Origin: Girardinichthys multiradiatus
Lineage: Eukaryota; Chordata; Actinopteri; Cyprinodontiformes; Goodeidae
Assembly (NCBI RefSeq): GCF_021462225.1
Contig: NC_061813.1
Location: forward strand, 21,848,442-21,912,441
Direction of reading: 5' to 3'
Length of the DNA: 64,000 bases
The translations under genes were made by a program, and so were the position numbers. This document shows, piece after piece, positions 38,401 to 48,600 of the stretch. Every line of letters starts with the position of its first letter. The stretch's first letter is position 1. The notes beneath the pieces were generated by a model that had not been told where the DNA came from, ran no database searches, and worked only from the letters and a program-made list of their open reading frames with translations.

Positions 38401-40742
38401 ACCACTTTGTATTTATCTTTCATTCCCTCTCTGTCTCATACCTCACATCCTCTTGTTGCATACCTCTCCATGTTTAACCCCAATGTGCCCCCGGAGCTTA
38501 AAAAAACACCCTACTGTAACTGGAGATGGTGGAAAGAGCTACACTCTGCTTAACTCAGCACTTTTTCACACCCGTGTGCCTCTGCACAGACGTACGAGGA
38601 GTCCTCGAGCCTAACCTCTCAATTACACAATTACACAGTCCAGCAACTGCCCTCAGCAGGAACTGTTTATTTGATTTTACTAGAGAATAATACGAGCTTT
38701 TGTTCTGTTGCTATTTAAGTGAGGAATAAAGGGTGATAAGACGTCACTACTGTCTTCACATCGTATTGATTTTTCTATCTCTTACCTGAGATTTGTTGTT
38801 AACAGCCATGCACCATGGTTGGCCATACTGTGCCTGCAAGTGGTATGTGATCTGGAAAAAATCCAGATTGGCGTACAAGGTGTGGTGTATGCCTGTGTGT
38901 TTAGCCAGGGGGGTTAGACAGCTGGTAAAACATGGCTCTCTGTGCTGCACTCTTGATTCTAATTGCACTGTGAAAAGCGATCTGGCACTGCACATACACG
39001 TGATGGCCAAAGGATAAAGTCAAACAAATCTCTTAGCATGAGTGTTGGGGTTGAAGAGGGGGGAAAAGAACGCTACAGAAATGTGATTATTGGCAAGTTG
39101 GTGAAATTTTTCAGTTTATACAAAGCAACCCCAAAGTCGCAAGGGTAAAAAGTTATGGGTTCATGTGCAGAAGTGCTTTAGAGGCTGGCACTTTGCAAAG
39201 TGAGACTGCATAATAGTGGTCTGGTGACTGGGTCAGCACACCGAGTTAGAAACTCACAGGTTTTTAACACTCAGAAGGTGACATTTTTTTTTACTTTGAC
39301 CTGCCAATTCTGATTAAATATACAACACATAACAGAACAAAAAAGTGCTGCAGGTTCCTTGATAGACTTATAAGTTTTGAATCTAAAAGAAAATTTATTA
39401 CAAGATTATCTCCATTTATGCATCAAATCATAAATCCCTAAACATTAATTGATTTTTACTAATCTCATAAAAAGTACATCCAAGTAACTGCTGTTGGTAG
39501 ATGTGTTCATAGACAGAAAATAGTGGGAGTTTTAAATTTTAATGCATTCACCGAATAGGAAAAAAAAAAATCATATTTTTCAGCCAATCATGGGAAAATT
39601 TGCCAATTCCACCCTCTGACTAATTGATTGCCTCATCTCCAATATGTATACTTCTTCAAAGAAATCAATTACAAAAATCTCCCACCTGAGTAGGCATGGG
39701 CCGATTACCACTATCAAAGTAGTCCTTACTTAGTTAGCTTTTAATGAGATGCCATAGAAACTGCGGGAGTGACCCAAGTTTTTTCCAGCTGAATGGAGCT
39801 TAAGGTAAAGCCTCGGGTGTACCTTTTTGTGCCGTGTGTCTCGAGAGAATTCAGCCATTATATCCTTGCTTGAGATGCATAACACCTATTTACAGTGGAT
39901 GTTGCTGTAAATCAAATTTTTCAACAACTGATTGAACAAGAAGAATCTACAGAGGAAGTTCATTGCTAATTTAAAAATGAGTATTTCCACGACCTGCTAA
40001 AACGACAGGACACACCTCCCACTGACAATGCATGCACTTGCTCTTCCGTTGCAAGATGCTGTTTGTGAGGACAGAAACGGCAGATAAAAATCAGGTGTAA
40101 CATGGCACTGCCAGTCCCTCATGTGTTACTGTACATTGCCCGTTAGCTGGCTTAAAGAAGGCTCCTATGCATTTCCTCTGGTTAAAAAAAAGGCAAATTC
40201 AACTGTTTGGGCATATTTCCACTCAAGATATAAACATCTAAGTATGCATCAACTCAAAACAATAAAATGATATCATTATAACTTTAAAAATCAATGGTAT
40301 TTATTGTTTTTTTACTGTTGTAGAAATAATTGGTGCTTTTGTATTTTACCTAAAAACAATTTGTTATACATTTTCACTTTAAATCTATCTGGATATGCTG
40401 TAATTCTGCAAAAACTGTGGCATTTATACTAAAGGCTCTCATACTGTTGGAATGTAATACCAGCCCATGTCTGCTTCTGCGCCACTATGCACCTACCATG
40501 TACTCCATGTTGGAGGCAGGGGGGTAAACCTGGCCACGGAGCTTGTTGTGCAGGTCCAGGATGAGCTGAGCGTCAGTGCTGGTGATGGCCCTCTTCCCCC
40601 TCTGCTTGGCTTCCCACCACTCCCCGTCCTCATCCAGATACTTGTCCAGCATCCGCTCCCATCCTGTGGAGTTTGGAAGCATCACCATGGACATGGAGGC
40701 TTGGACAAGGAGGAGCAGGGACACACCTCTCAGCCACGTCAT
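14076..40742 (-). CDS. crispld1: CRISPLD1, secreted CAP protein with two LCCL domains (14 coding exons, 517 aa)
   Basis: Secreted CAP-superfamily protein; the family has been linked to craniofacial development, but its biochemical activity is unclear. Exons: 40742-40497, 31729-31611, 29387-29255, 29171-29056, 28952-28852, 28767-28567, 27868-27808, 27730-27664, 22802-22672, 22530-22487, 22379-22307, 22201-22126, 22038-21905, 14127-14076. Every junction is GT-AG and phases close to 1554 nt. Residues 1-20 are a signal peptide, then an NST glycosylation site. The CAP domain (about 62-220) carries [15 protein letters not shown] and [14 protein letters not shown]. An acidic, Pro/Ala-rich linker spans 239-305. 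LCCL 1 starts near 309 ([20 protein letters not shown]), LCCL 2 near 411 ([19 protein letters not shown]). The C-terminus is [14 protein letters not shown]. Human CRISPLD1 is about 500 aa. The start is the ATG at 40742; a TTG four codons upstream is not needed. Donors after exons 8 (GTGGGT) and 11 (GTTTGA) are weak. Orthologue 1a or 1b is undecided. Confidence 0.96.
14330..14760 (+). mobile_element. Tc1-like transposon relic, 5' part (crispld1 intron 13)
   Basis: The plus strand has the decayed left terminal region of a teleost Tc1 element (AAATCATGAATTACCAG near 14540, CTAGCCACACCTAGCTC near 14566), followed by the transposase start region (AGATCTCAAAAAGCAACAC and AAAGAAATTCAAGAACAGG near 14658-14705). 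Similarity fades after about 14760. It is opposite in orientation to the host gene. Confidence 0.7.
15155..15808. mobile_element. MITE-like element with about 50-bp terminal inverted repeats (crispld1 intron 13)
   Basis: The left end CGAAGCCCGCAAGGGGACAT and the right end ATGTCCCTTTGTGGGCTCTG are imperfect inverted copies. The inversion continues inward through a GGGGGA block and TTTTGCGTCCCTACGCA versus TGCGTGGGGATGCAAAA. TA dinucleotides flank both ends (15153-15154 and 15809-15810). There is no coding capacity. The interior near 15550-15600 resembles another dispersed fish repeat, so the element may be composite. Superfamily uncertain. Confidence 0.65.
16100..16885. repeat. GC-rich degenerate tandem repeat (crispld1 intron 13)
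   Basis: The motif AGGAGCCTGGTGGCGGTCCA and variants recur at 16256, 16301, 16335 and 16380 (spacings 45, 34 and 45 bp). Looser GGAGGTCGACCA-type and CCTCGAACCC-type repeats continue to 16880. The base composition differs sharply from the flanking intron. Overlapping open frames of 100-128 codons exist on both strands because the repeat excludes stop codons. No protein family is recognised, so it is treated as a repeat rather than a gene. Confidence 0.6.
16900..21354. other. crispld1 intron 13 interior, no gene recognised
   Basis: The section 18100-18700 has the higher-GC, promoter-like look of an unclassified mobile element (CAATCAGATGG, a TATAAATTTAAG block, an ACCCAGCGGGTTACA end). No termini or target duplication could be fixed. 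The rest is AT-rich. The 75-codon frame near 20813-21040 contains a chance PGGNGF that recalls the crispld1 C-terminus but is on the other strand. Confidence 0.4.
21355..21384. repeat. Perfect 12-bp hairpin, 6-nt loop
   Basis: GAATAGCCACTT at 21355-21366 is followed by the loop TGTTAC and the exact reverse complement AAGTGGCTATTC at 21373-21384. It lies in crispld1 intron 13, near the 3' end of a 65-codon plus-strand frame of no known family. Confidence 0.85.
22803..23380. other. crispld1 intron 8 (3' part), nothing recognised
   Basis: Intronic AT-rich sequence upstream (in gene direction) of the exon 9 acceptor. No repeat was recognised. Confidence 0.45.
23381..23416. repeat. (AT)n microsatellite
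   Basis: Imperfect AT dinucleotide run within crispld1 intron 8. Confidence 0.9.
23457..23570 (+). repeat. Polypurine tract
   Basis: About 110 bp almost entirely of A and G on the plus strand (GAGAGATAGAGAGG-type), a sequence class able to form triplex DNA. The matching minus-strand open frame, rich in S, L and F, is a composition artefact. Confidence 0.75.
23780..24450. repeat. GC-rich plus CA-rich repeat block (crispld1 intron 8)
   Basis: A block of Pro/Gln/Gly-rich composition (many CCCC, CAGAG and GGCCCTGG motifs) passes at about 24290 into CA-rich sequence (CACACATTCCCACCCTCATG and similar). Composition contrasts with the AT-rich intron on both sides. Overlapping open frames on both strands, up to 143 codons, carry no recognisable domain. 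It resembles GC-rich sections of teleost retroelements, and a similar-looking block occurs at 52.5-52.96 kb. Family unproven. Confidence 0.5.
24880..27400. other. Possible large unclassified element in crispld1 intron 8
   Basis: About 2.4 kb with a distinct texture. A more GC-rich section with two-strand inverted bits (GATCACGCGATCATATG near 25138) is followed by three imperfect tandem units of roughly 100-130 bp starting near 25740, 25840 and 25970. Each unit has an ACCCAGAAAGGTTG-like head and an AATAATATTTCC...AAATATT body. A T-rich section follows, ending near an ATTGGGCTGGTATTCACAGG block at 26467. It could be an LTR or a noncoding transposon. No termini, target duplication or coding region were identified. 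Confidence 0.35.
27869..28566. other. crispld1 intron 6, nothing recognised
   Basis: Intronic sequence between exons 6 and 7. The plus-strand frames of 70-75 codons across it have no recognisable domain. Confidence 0.5.
29560..30485 (+). mobile_element. L2-like LINE remnant with 3' tail (crispld1 intron 2)
   Basis: The plus strand around 29580-29745 encodes a broken reverse-transcriptase core: [18 protein letters not shown], a gap, then [14 protein letters not shown] (a decayed catalytic YADDTQ block). The segment ends at 30445-30485 with GGTGCTATACAAATAAACTT followed by GCCTTGCCTT, the usual 3' end and tail of fish L2 elements. The sequence between is highly degenerate. It lies opposite to the host gene. 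Confidence 0.65.
31730..35200. other. crispld1 intron 1 (3' half), few features
   Basis: AT-rich intronic DNA. A short sequence at 34390-34440 (GCATGGGACGATTACTGCCA...) recurs in diverged form near 36590-36690 and 39690-39790, so it belongs to a dispersed repeat family. No other element or exon was recognised. Confidence 0.45.
35228..35536 (+). mobile_element. Rex1-like LINE 3' end with (ATTGA)n tail (crispld1 intron 1)
   Basis: An open frame reads [20 protein letters not shown], then [20 protein letters not shown], which is the extreme C-terminus of a CR1/Rex1-type ORF2. After the stop there is a short 3' UTR (CTTTGGGATTAATAAAGTAT) and a tail of TTGAA/ATTGA repeats at 35515-35536. The copy is severely 5'-truncated, which is normal for LINE insertions. 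It is opposite to the host gene. Confidence 0.85.
36908..37437. mobile_element. Tc1-derived MITE (530 bp, crispld1 intron 1)
   Basis: Inverted ends CACTACTGGTCAAACGTTTT and (reverse complement of the right end) CACTGCCGGTCAAAGGTTTT extend inward for about 75 bp with moderate mismatch. TA target duplications flank the element at 36906-36907 and 37438-37439. The interior has no transposase, though parts (TCTGATGACTGCTTTGCTCT) recall Tc1 flanks. The mismatch level indicates an old insertion. Confidence 0.8.
37990..38290 (-). mobile_element. Tc1-like transposon relic (crispld1 intron 1)
   Basis: The plus strand shows the antisense of a Tc1 transposase gene: TTTCATCAGATCAGAGGACA, GTGCATTTGCAAACTTTAAT, TTTTGGAGTAATGGCTTCTT, then TTGGTACAGGACTCGTTTCT. 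These correspond to the middle of the coding region. The rest of the element is missing or unrecognisable. Confidence 0.7.
38300..40496. other. crispld1 intron 1 (5' part), no exon recognised
   Basis: AT-rich intronic DNA with a diverged dispersed-repeat copy at 39690-39790. Opposed open frames of 74-97 codons at 38.3-39.1 kb have no recognisable domain. Confidence 0.45.
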
Positions 40743-41400
40743 CCTTGGAGACAATGGTGATAAGGAATTGGTGGAGTGCTGGGGGAGTATTATATTTGAC
40801 GAATAACTAATGGCAATATTGAATTTGGTAGGGACAATACATTAGCTTGCAGACACATGGACAGGGGTAGTGCTGTGCAAAAATCTAATGGGGGTTCAGT
40901 GAGGGTAAACTGTCAGGCTGGGAATGACTGGAATAAAGTAATCAAAACTGTCCTTGAAAAGTTATACAACTTACTTTTAAATTCCAAATAAAACAAATGA
41001 ATACTGGCTGATTTACCTTCAATGAATTGGAATGGAGCCGAGATCTTGACGCCGAAATTTGGCTTAGGAAAAACTTCAGTTGCAAAATTTAAAAAAAAAG
41101 AGTCAAAGTTGCAGAGCTCAGGTGCAACTTGCGGAGATTGTCCGGCTCTAGTTTTCCCTTTTTTACATGAACCAAAAAGATGGAAAGGGATCTCCGCTTT
41201 CGTTTCCCGCAGCTTCGAAATGAAAACTGCCCTCTCTTCTTGCGGGTGTTATGCGTCAAAGCCGCTAAAGCATCACTTGTCCACATTTTATCCTAAACTT
41301 TGCTGTTCCACGAGAGCCGCCCCTGACCACGCCTCCTGCCAAGGCTCATGTGGGCTGATAAAACCTACTTTATGCATAAAGCGATTTATTCTAGTACAAT
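40743..41400 (-). promoter_or_regulatory. crispld1: Presumed crispld1 5' UTR and promoter
   Basis: On the minus strand, a TACTCCCCCAG acceptor ends at 40779 just before the start codon, and a strong donor (GAAG|GTAAAT) sits at 41017/41016. This suggests a noncoding first exon between about 41270 and 41017. Further upstream are a GGATAAAATG TATA-like box (about 41296-41287) and GC-box-like GGGGCGG and GGCGTGG motifs (41305-41335). The human gene also has a noncoding first exon. All of this is inference without transcript data. The 135-codon plus-strand frame here is antisense and unsupported. Confidence 0.45.
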
Positions 41401-43486
41401 CTCTTCATTTTCTCTTCCCAGAAACTTAAATCTGAACTTTTATGGCACAGAAAGACGCGTTAGAGCTCTGTAATAAAATAATCGGATCAAGAGTTAAAGC
41501 TGTATTTTACATATTATTCCTATGTTAATCTTGCACATTAACACTTTGTTAGAAAATACACGTACCTAGTTTTTGAAGGTCCCGTTTGACTCAACCGACA
41601 GTTCTCAAACTGTGGTGCTGGTACCACTGGTGGTACCAGGAGGATTTGGCAACTGACCAGGCCATCTATTATTAGCAATACAAACTAAAACACAATAGCG
41701 CCTGAAGAACAGGGTAAATGGAGCAAGTCCTCCTTAATTTTTAAAAGTGAGAGTCCAACTTTTTTTGTCGGTTCGCCTATTTTTGACCCATAACGCTGAT
41801 GTATACTTAGAGTATTGTACTCCATTTCTTTGAGGGGATTATTTTTGTTCACTCGGGGGTGGGGGTGGGCTAGTTTTGGGAGTGATGCAAAAATGTTTTT
41901 GGGAATTTGCTCTCCCATTTTTAGGTACCCATGCTAAGAATGACCGAGTTTTCAATGATTGTTTTAACAAATTTCAGTTGCATGTTTCCAAATGAAGTCT
42001 TATGTGTGTAAAGAATTTAATAAGATACAAATGATAAGAAATCACCTATAGCTAAGTATTACATATAAGGCACAAATGTTGTATTTTGTGGTCAGAGTTG
42101 ATGGGAAATCTTTCTATGTCTTTACCTCTTGGAAATCCGACTTAACTGGACCTGTCTGTTTATTTATTCATCTTGGAACTTGGAAATTTCAACTTCTGGG
42201 CCAAAAGAAAATTCATAATTACATCCTGTCCTTCAACTATTCATGCAGTGGCAATGGATAGGCATTTTTTAAATTCTTTTTCTTTTTTTGTGGTTTTACA
42301 CAATAAACTGAAAAACGTCCTATCCTGTTGCACGACAGTAATTTTAAAACATCTATTAGTATACTATTGTTAGTAGTACTTGGAAAACTAAGTATTTCAG
42401 AGGTGGTATTTGTTATTAAAAGCTTACACCATGAACCACCAGTTCAAAGTTTTCACAGGTTACTCCTTGAGGTGCTGGGAGGAATTAAATTTCAATTTGA
42501 GTCTTTGTTAATTCCAACACCTAATCCTGTCGTCACTGTTTCCATGCTCTCTGCTGTAATATGGACCCCACTCCATAATGAAAACTAGCAGGTTTTGTCC
42601 TTTGTCATCTGGTCTTTTTCACTGGTTGCCATGGCACCTGTAGAAACACGAGCAAGGCACCAATGCTTATGTGTTTGACTCCCCGACCAAAAGGGGAAAT
42701 CCTAATATTTTGTTGTTTTTAGCTAAGGTATGCTTAAGTTAAACACAGGCCAAAGTGGCCAAACTGATGAATGTGTCACCTCATTTGGTTAGTCCTAATG
42801 TTAATTACTGTTTGCATAGTTTTTTCCCCTAAGCATCAAGGCCTTCATCATCAAGAGTATATAAGACTCACTGAAGGCAGCTTTAGTCACCAATACCTTT
42901 TTTAAGGTTTTAAGCAAGTTCTAGCTCATACGTCATTAATAGTTGCATTTAATAATGTATATGTCTTCAACCATGCCCGATAGTTTTTGATTTTTTTCTC
43001 TAGAGGTCATTATAAGATAAAGTCTCTATGGTAATCAACAGTTGCACAATGCAGTGGTTGGTGGTAGTCTCTTCTACTTCATTAAGGCTTCATAATGTAA
43101 CTCAGAAGCTCACATTAGTATCAGTATATGGGTTTTGCCACAGACGCAGCACTTTGTCTCTGTCTGGACATAAGTATGTTAGCTGATAGCACCACTAGAG
43201 CTTCCAGAGAAAATAAGAAACATTCTTTTCATAGCTGTGCAAAAACCAAATCACAGCAGTGTCCTCTTCTTTTCTAAAGGATGAAGATTAACAGAAAAAA
43301 ATGCAGTCGTGTAGTTTACTGCTGGTTAGCTCTAAGGGGAGAGACCAAGACTGAGAAGCATTATCATTAGCTGTGCCTCTGTTTACTTGTTGATGAAAAA
43401 TACAGAAGATAACAAATTTTGACTGACATTTAGTCATAAATGGTGCTTGACATTAAGTTGTATTTGAGCGCAGATTAGGTTATTCC
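41400..43486. other. Intergenic upstream of crispld1, no gene recognised
   Basis: AT-rich sequence. Plus-strand frames of 61-86 codons at 42.1-42.6 kb show no domain. This stretch may hold crispld1 enhancers, but nothing specific was identified. Confidence 0.4.
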
Positions 43487-44118
43487 CAAAGTGTCATAAT
43501 TCAGTGAGGTGGTGGAACCACACACAGGCAGGAGGCAGGATCATTGAGAAAGTGATTTAATAAAAATTAAAAGATGAAGACAAAACTGGAGGTGCCATTA
43601 TAGGAAAACAAAAACCAACAGGATACAAACCAGTAAGGCATATGAGACCATAAGTCCAGTGGAGCAGTTAATGGATATGGTGACAAGTGAAGGAACAGGA
43701 AAGGCTCTTAGAGCAGGAAGAAGTAAGAAGTAAGCCAACATAAAGATTTATTTGCTGGGAAGATGATTATTGAAAGAAGAAGCAGGTAGGACTGATTAAC
43801 TCAATGTGAAACTGATGTGGAAAAGCAGTAATTTAGGGGCAACTGAGAAAGGACAAGGACAATTACTAAACACAGGCAAATACAGGCTAAAAGATAAAGA
43901 AGAGCAATATTTAAACATACTGTAGCTGACCAAACTCAAGAGTGACAAGGAATACTACACCAGAACTGACAAGCAACACAGGAACTGGTGTTGAACAGAA
44001 AACATTAAGGTTAAGAGGAAAAACAGACCACAAAATAAAACCGATTATCATAATAAATCAGGAACTACAACTGCACTCAAGAAATTAACAAAGAAACGCT
44101 AAGCCAGAGCAAAACATA

Positions 44119-45646
44119 CAGGTCCTTCTCAAAATATTAGCATATTGTGATAAAGTTCATTATTTTCCATAATGTCATGATGAAAATTTAACATTCATAT
44201 ATTTTAGATTCATTGCACACTAACTGAAATATTTCAGGTCTTTTATTGTCTTAATATGGATGATTTTGGCATACAGCTCATGAAAACCCAAAATTCCTAT
44301 CTCACAAAATTAGCATATCATTAAAAGGGTCTCTAAACGAGCTATGAACCTAATCATCTGAATCAACGAGTTAACTCTAAACACCTGCAAAAGATTCCTG
44401 AGGCCTTTAAAACTCCCAGCCTGGTTCATCACTCAAAACCCCAATCATGGGTAAGACTGCTGACCTGACTGCTGTCCAGAAGGCCACTATTGACACCCTC
44501 AAGCAAGAGGGTAAGACACAGAAAGAAATTTCTGAACAAATAGGCTGTTTCCAGAGTGCTGTATCAAGGCACCTCAGTGGGAAGTTTGTGGGAAGGAAAA
44601 AGTGTGGCAGAAAACGCTGCACAACGAGAAGAGGTGACCTGACCCTGAGGAAGATTGTGGAGAAGGGCCGATTCCAGACCTTGGGGGACCTGCGGAAGCA
44701 GTGGACTGAGTCTGGAGTAGAACCATCCAGAGCCACTGTGCACAGGCGTGTGCAGGAAACGGGCTACAGGTGCCGCATTCCCCAGGTCAAGCCACTTTTG
44801 AACCAGAAACAGCGGCAGAAGCGCCTGACCTGGGCTACAGAGAAGCAGCACTGGACTGTTGCTCAGTGGTCCAAAGTATTTTTTTCGGATGAAAGCAAAT
44901 TCTGCATGTCATTCGGAAATCAAGGTGCCAGAGTCTGGAGGAAGACTGGGGAGAAGGAAATGCCAAAATGCCAGAAGTCCAGTGTCAAGTACCCACAGTC
45001 AGTGATGGTCTGGGGTGCCGTGTCAGCTGCTGGTGTTGGTCCACTGTGTTTTATCAAGGGCAGGGTCAATGCAGCTAGCTATCAGGAGATTTTGGAGCAC
45101 TTCATGCTTCCATCTGCTGAAAAGCTTTATGGAGATGAAGATTTCATTTTTCAGCACGACTTGGCACCTGCTCACAGTGCGAAAACCACTGGTAAATGGT
45201 TTACTGACCATGGTATCACTCAAGACCCAACACTCTGGATGAGCTAAAGGCTGCTATCGAAGCATCCTGGGCCTCCATAAGACCTCAGCAGTGCCACAGG
45301 CTGATTGCCTCCATGCCACGCCGCACTGAAGCTGTCATTTCTGCCAAAGGATTCCCGACCAAGTATTGAGTGCATAACTGTACATGATTATTTGAAGGTT
45401 GACGTTTTTTGTATTAAAAACACTTTTCTTTTATTTGTCGGATGAAATATGCTAATTTTGTGAGATAGGAATTTTGGGTTTTCATGAGCTGTATGCCAAA
45501 ATCATCCGTATTAAGACAATAAAAGACCTGAAATATTTCAGTTAGTGTGCAATGAATCTAAAATATATGAATGTTAAATTTTCATCATGACATTATGGAA
45601 AATAATGAACTTTATCACAATATGCTAATATTTTGAGAAGGACCTG
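44119..45646 (+). mobile_element. Young Tc1-like transposon (1528 bp) with 200-bp inverted repeats
   Basis: The element is bounded by CAGGTCCTTCTCAAAATATT and its inverse, with TA duplications at 44117-44118 and 45647-45648. Terminal inverted repeats span 44119-44318 and 45447-45646. By eye they differ at only one position (TATGG versus TACGG within the inner part). Such identity implies a recent insertion. It sits inside an older solo LTR and carries one transposase gene, which is broken. Confidence 0.95.
44447..45369 (+). pseudogene. Tc1 transposase with internal deletion
   Basis: The frame runs from MGKTADLTAVQKATIDTLKQ through a paired-like helix-turn-helix DNA-binding region (KTQKEISEQIGCFQSAVSRH) and an arginine-rich GRKRCTTRR hinge to the DDE catalytic domain. 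The first two catalytic aspartates are visible in FFSDESKF and FQHDLAPAHS. At about 45220 the coding sequence jumps from HGIT straight to a segment matching the C-terminal part, out of frame, giving a stop at 45245-45247. The missing stretch, estimated at about 28 codons from knowledge of the family, would contain the third catalytic acidic residue. The remaining C-terminus (DELKAAIEASWASIRPQQCH) continues in another frame to the stop at 45367. The protein cannot be catalytic, so mobilisation needed another copy. Confidence 0.93.
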
Positions 45647-45679
45647 TATGTCAAAACCAGAGGATCATGACACAAAGAG

Positions 45680-48600
45680 CTTCTAAATGAAAACATGTGT
45701 ACAATAGATGATCAGTTGTAGATGATCGGTTTCTACATCAGAAAATGAATAAAAAGCAGGCTTTGACAGCAAAATATAAAAAACGATTAGGGAGAGTTTT
45801 AAACTTTAACTCAGTGTCATGTTTTAGGATTTTCTTTAAACATAAAGTTTGTAAGAAATATAAAGAAAATCATTAGTATTCAACCATGGACACCTCCTTG
45901 TTTAAATTCTAGATCTGTTGCTGAATCAGATCTCTGTGTTTTAAGAGATCAGATATAAAGGTTTTCCTGTCTTCCAGCGTCACTAAGCTGCCTAACCTCC
46001 GTTTCTAGTTGTAACATTAGAGCTCTCACACCGGAGACCCACCACATGCAGAATGTCCATAAAGCCAGTGTTTACTGTCTGCTCTTTGGGTCAGTAGCAC
46101 GGGCCAGGGCCACGGCCCCGGCCCCGGCACTGTTCCTTTCTCTGCGGTCAGGCCTGGCCTTCCAACTCCTCCTCTTTCACCACAGCTGGAATAGCAACAC
46201 TCTCCCTTCGCTCACACGTCCCATAAGGAAGGCAACACTCATTCAGCTGCAGTGGAATTAATGCTGTAACTGCATTTAGACAAAGTGTTTGTGACACCGT
46301 GAAACCGCAAAATGTGAAAGAGGGTGCACGAGTGTGTGTTTTTGAGCAGGTCTCCATAACATAACACGCTGAGTCAATATAAAAACATACAATTATCTTA
46401 AACACTGGTAAAATGTTTGGAAATCTCAGAATGTAAAACGATTTGTATCACATCAGCTGAAATACATAAACAGTGACTGTGAGAGAGGGATGATTAAATT
46501 CCAAGTAAAAAGTAATGTAAAAATGTGGTTAAAGGACGTATTGAACAACTTAGGGAGTTATATGGCTTACAGTGTGGTGATTTAGGTCATGTAACGATAC
46601 ATCCCCTGACTGATTATTTACACCACCAGCAAATTAACAAACCAATAATTTCTCTTAGAAGTCTGTTTCCAAGGGTCCTCTCCTCTTTCTTTTTGCTGCT
46701 CTACCCCCAGTCTCTATATCTCACCAAAACACTCCCTGTTAAGCATTGAACCTAGGATGCTCCATTCTTCCCTCATGGTTCTGGTTGAGCTGGATTTGGG
46801 TCATATTGTTGGAACAGCGTCAGGGTAAAGATGGGAGTAAAGAGCACCAAGTTCATCTGGCAGATGTTCAACATTGCTGCTTCTGTGACATTATCAGCCT
46901 TGCTCAGCAGAAGGCTGTCTGAGATATCCAGCTCAGAGCTATATATCTTAGAGGTTAGATTACTCAACTGCACCCCTTTGTGGTGTAGAGAAGCTGGTGA
47001 ATCTGTTAAAATAAGACCAGGAAACTGTAAAGTCTGAAAAGGCAGTGATGTAATCAGACTTTCTGTTGAATGTTTCCAAAAAGAGGACAGAACATAAGAA
47101 CAGTTGACATATAAAACTTTTATACCATTTGTTATTATACTCTGGCAATATGAAATTTCTTTTTCAGTAAATGGTAGCTGGTGACATCCAAACTGCACAC
47201 CCCTGTATTATTGAACTGAAAACAAACAAATCTGTTGGTGGGAAGAATATAAACATTGCAATAACTGGTGTGTGTAAATGTGCACACCACACATTAATAC
47301 TTTGCTAAAGCACTTCTTGATTAATTTCTAGCATTCAGTCTGTTTATCAACAGTGCATCTGATTAACTAGAATGATTTCTGTAACATGTGCATCCTTTAA
47401 CAAAAAGTTAGCATAGGTTACAAAGGTTAAAAATGATCTTTTGTAAAATATGGAACAACAGTGATATAATTAAACAGGACCTTTCTTCATGGTGGCTAAA
47501 AGGACTAGGTAGAAATTTATATGGAAGCCTGCCAAGAGCCTTGCAGCAGCACTGAAGGAGCTGCATGTATTTCTAGCTAATGGCTGGTTGTGTTCTAGAT
47601 GTGCGAACAGTCTCCTATATTCTGTATACATCTCACCTAAGGAGCTGGATTGCAAATCAGAAGTCATTTCTTCCTAAGAAAACATCAGGAGCCTGCATGC
47701 ATCTGTTAGAATCAGATGAAACCAAACCTGAACATTTGGGCTGAAATTACAAATAATATAAAATAGTACCATACCGCTAGGAAAACATGGTGTTGGGAAA
47801 ATTCATGAGCACTTCTAAATACAAGTAGGATTTTACTCAAAAAACTTTAGGTGTCTGCTTGAAAGCTGAAGATAAAGAGAAATATATTTTTCAGTGTAAC
47901 AATAAAAATGTTTTTCTCGCATATTTTATGGACTGAGAAACAAAGAAGTAACATGCTCACACTACCTGCGCCACTGGTTTAATAAAATAAAAAACAGTCA
48001 GAGAGTGAAAATAAACCCTTTATCCCTGCAACTTCTCCTATGTTTTATAAGTGTAATAACCGTATTGAATCCTGATCTCAGGGTGATTTGATAGTCTCTG
48101 AATTTATAGTCAGAATTCTAATCTTGGTCAGCATTCTGTTTGAATTGGAACTAAGTACAAATAAAATCCAGCTAAATGGACCAGAATGTAAATTGTTTCA
48201 GGAGCCTTGAAAGAAAAAAAATGGCTTCGTGGAGATGCTCAATGGTCTTACTGGCTTTTTTAGTGGTCTTACAAAACTTTTTTGGGGGAATGGATGCTTA
48301 AAAATCTATGAAATCCATGAAATCTATGACAAAGGCTCTGAACTGACATTGTGTACCACTGGTGTATTATCTCCCATTTTCTTCAAAATACATAAAGAAA
48401 TGGGGAATAGCTCCAGAGCCTTGCACAGTACTTGATGTACAGTATTATTTATCTTTTAACAGTAATCTGTAAAATCCAGTTAATTAAACCACAATGGCAC
48501 CCTTAGAATGAATGCATGACCAAGTCCAATGCCTCATTGTAAGCTGGACCTGCATCTAAATGAAGCACTTTGTTTCTGTACTTGTGTTTAATAAACTGCA

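Larger units (their letters stand above)
43492..45672 (-). mobile_element. Solo LTR (about 650 bp) split by a nested Tc1 element
   Basis: The interval starts TGTCATAATTC and ends GATCATGACA, and is flanked by the 5-bp direct repeat CAAAG at 43487-43491 and 45673-45677. Removing the nested Tc1 element and its duplicated TA leaves about 650 bp. The minus orientation is inferred from an ATTAAA-type signal and a CCTGCCTCCTGCCTGTGTG block near the 43492 end, like the 3' part of other LTRs in the window. No internal retroviral genes are present. Confidence 0.75.

Noticed and set aside
40743..40754. TTG upstream of the crispld1 ATG as a start adding four residues
   Set aside because: It is not an ATG. 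The ATG at 40742 has a purine at -3 and is followed directly by the signal peptide.
41022..41429. 135-codon plus-strand frame
   Set aside because: It is antisense to the presumed crispld1 first exon and promoter, with no domain.
46773..47198. 141-codon minus-strand open frame
   Set aside because: No recognisable domain, low-complexity composition, no splice or promoter context; likely chance.
47255..47400. Possible terminal region of an old DNA transposon
   Set aside because: Only one short stretch of resemblance; no inverted partner or flanking duplication was found, so it is not listed as an element.
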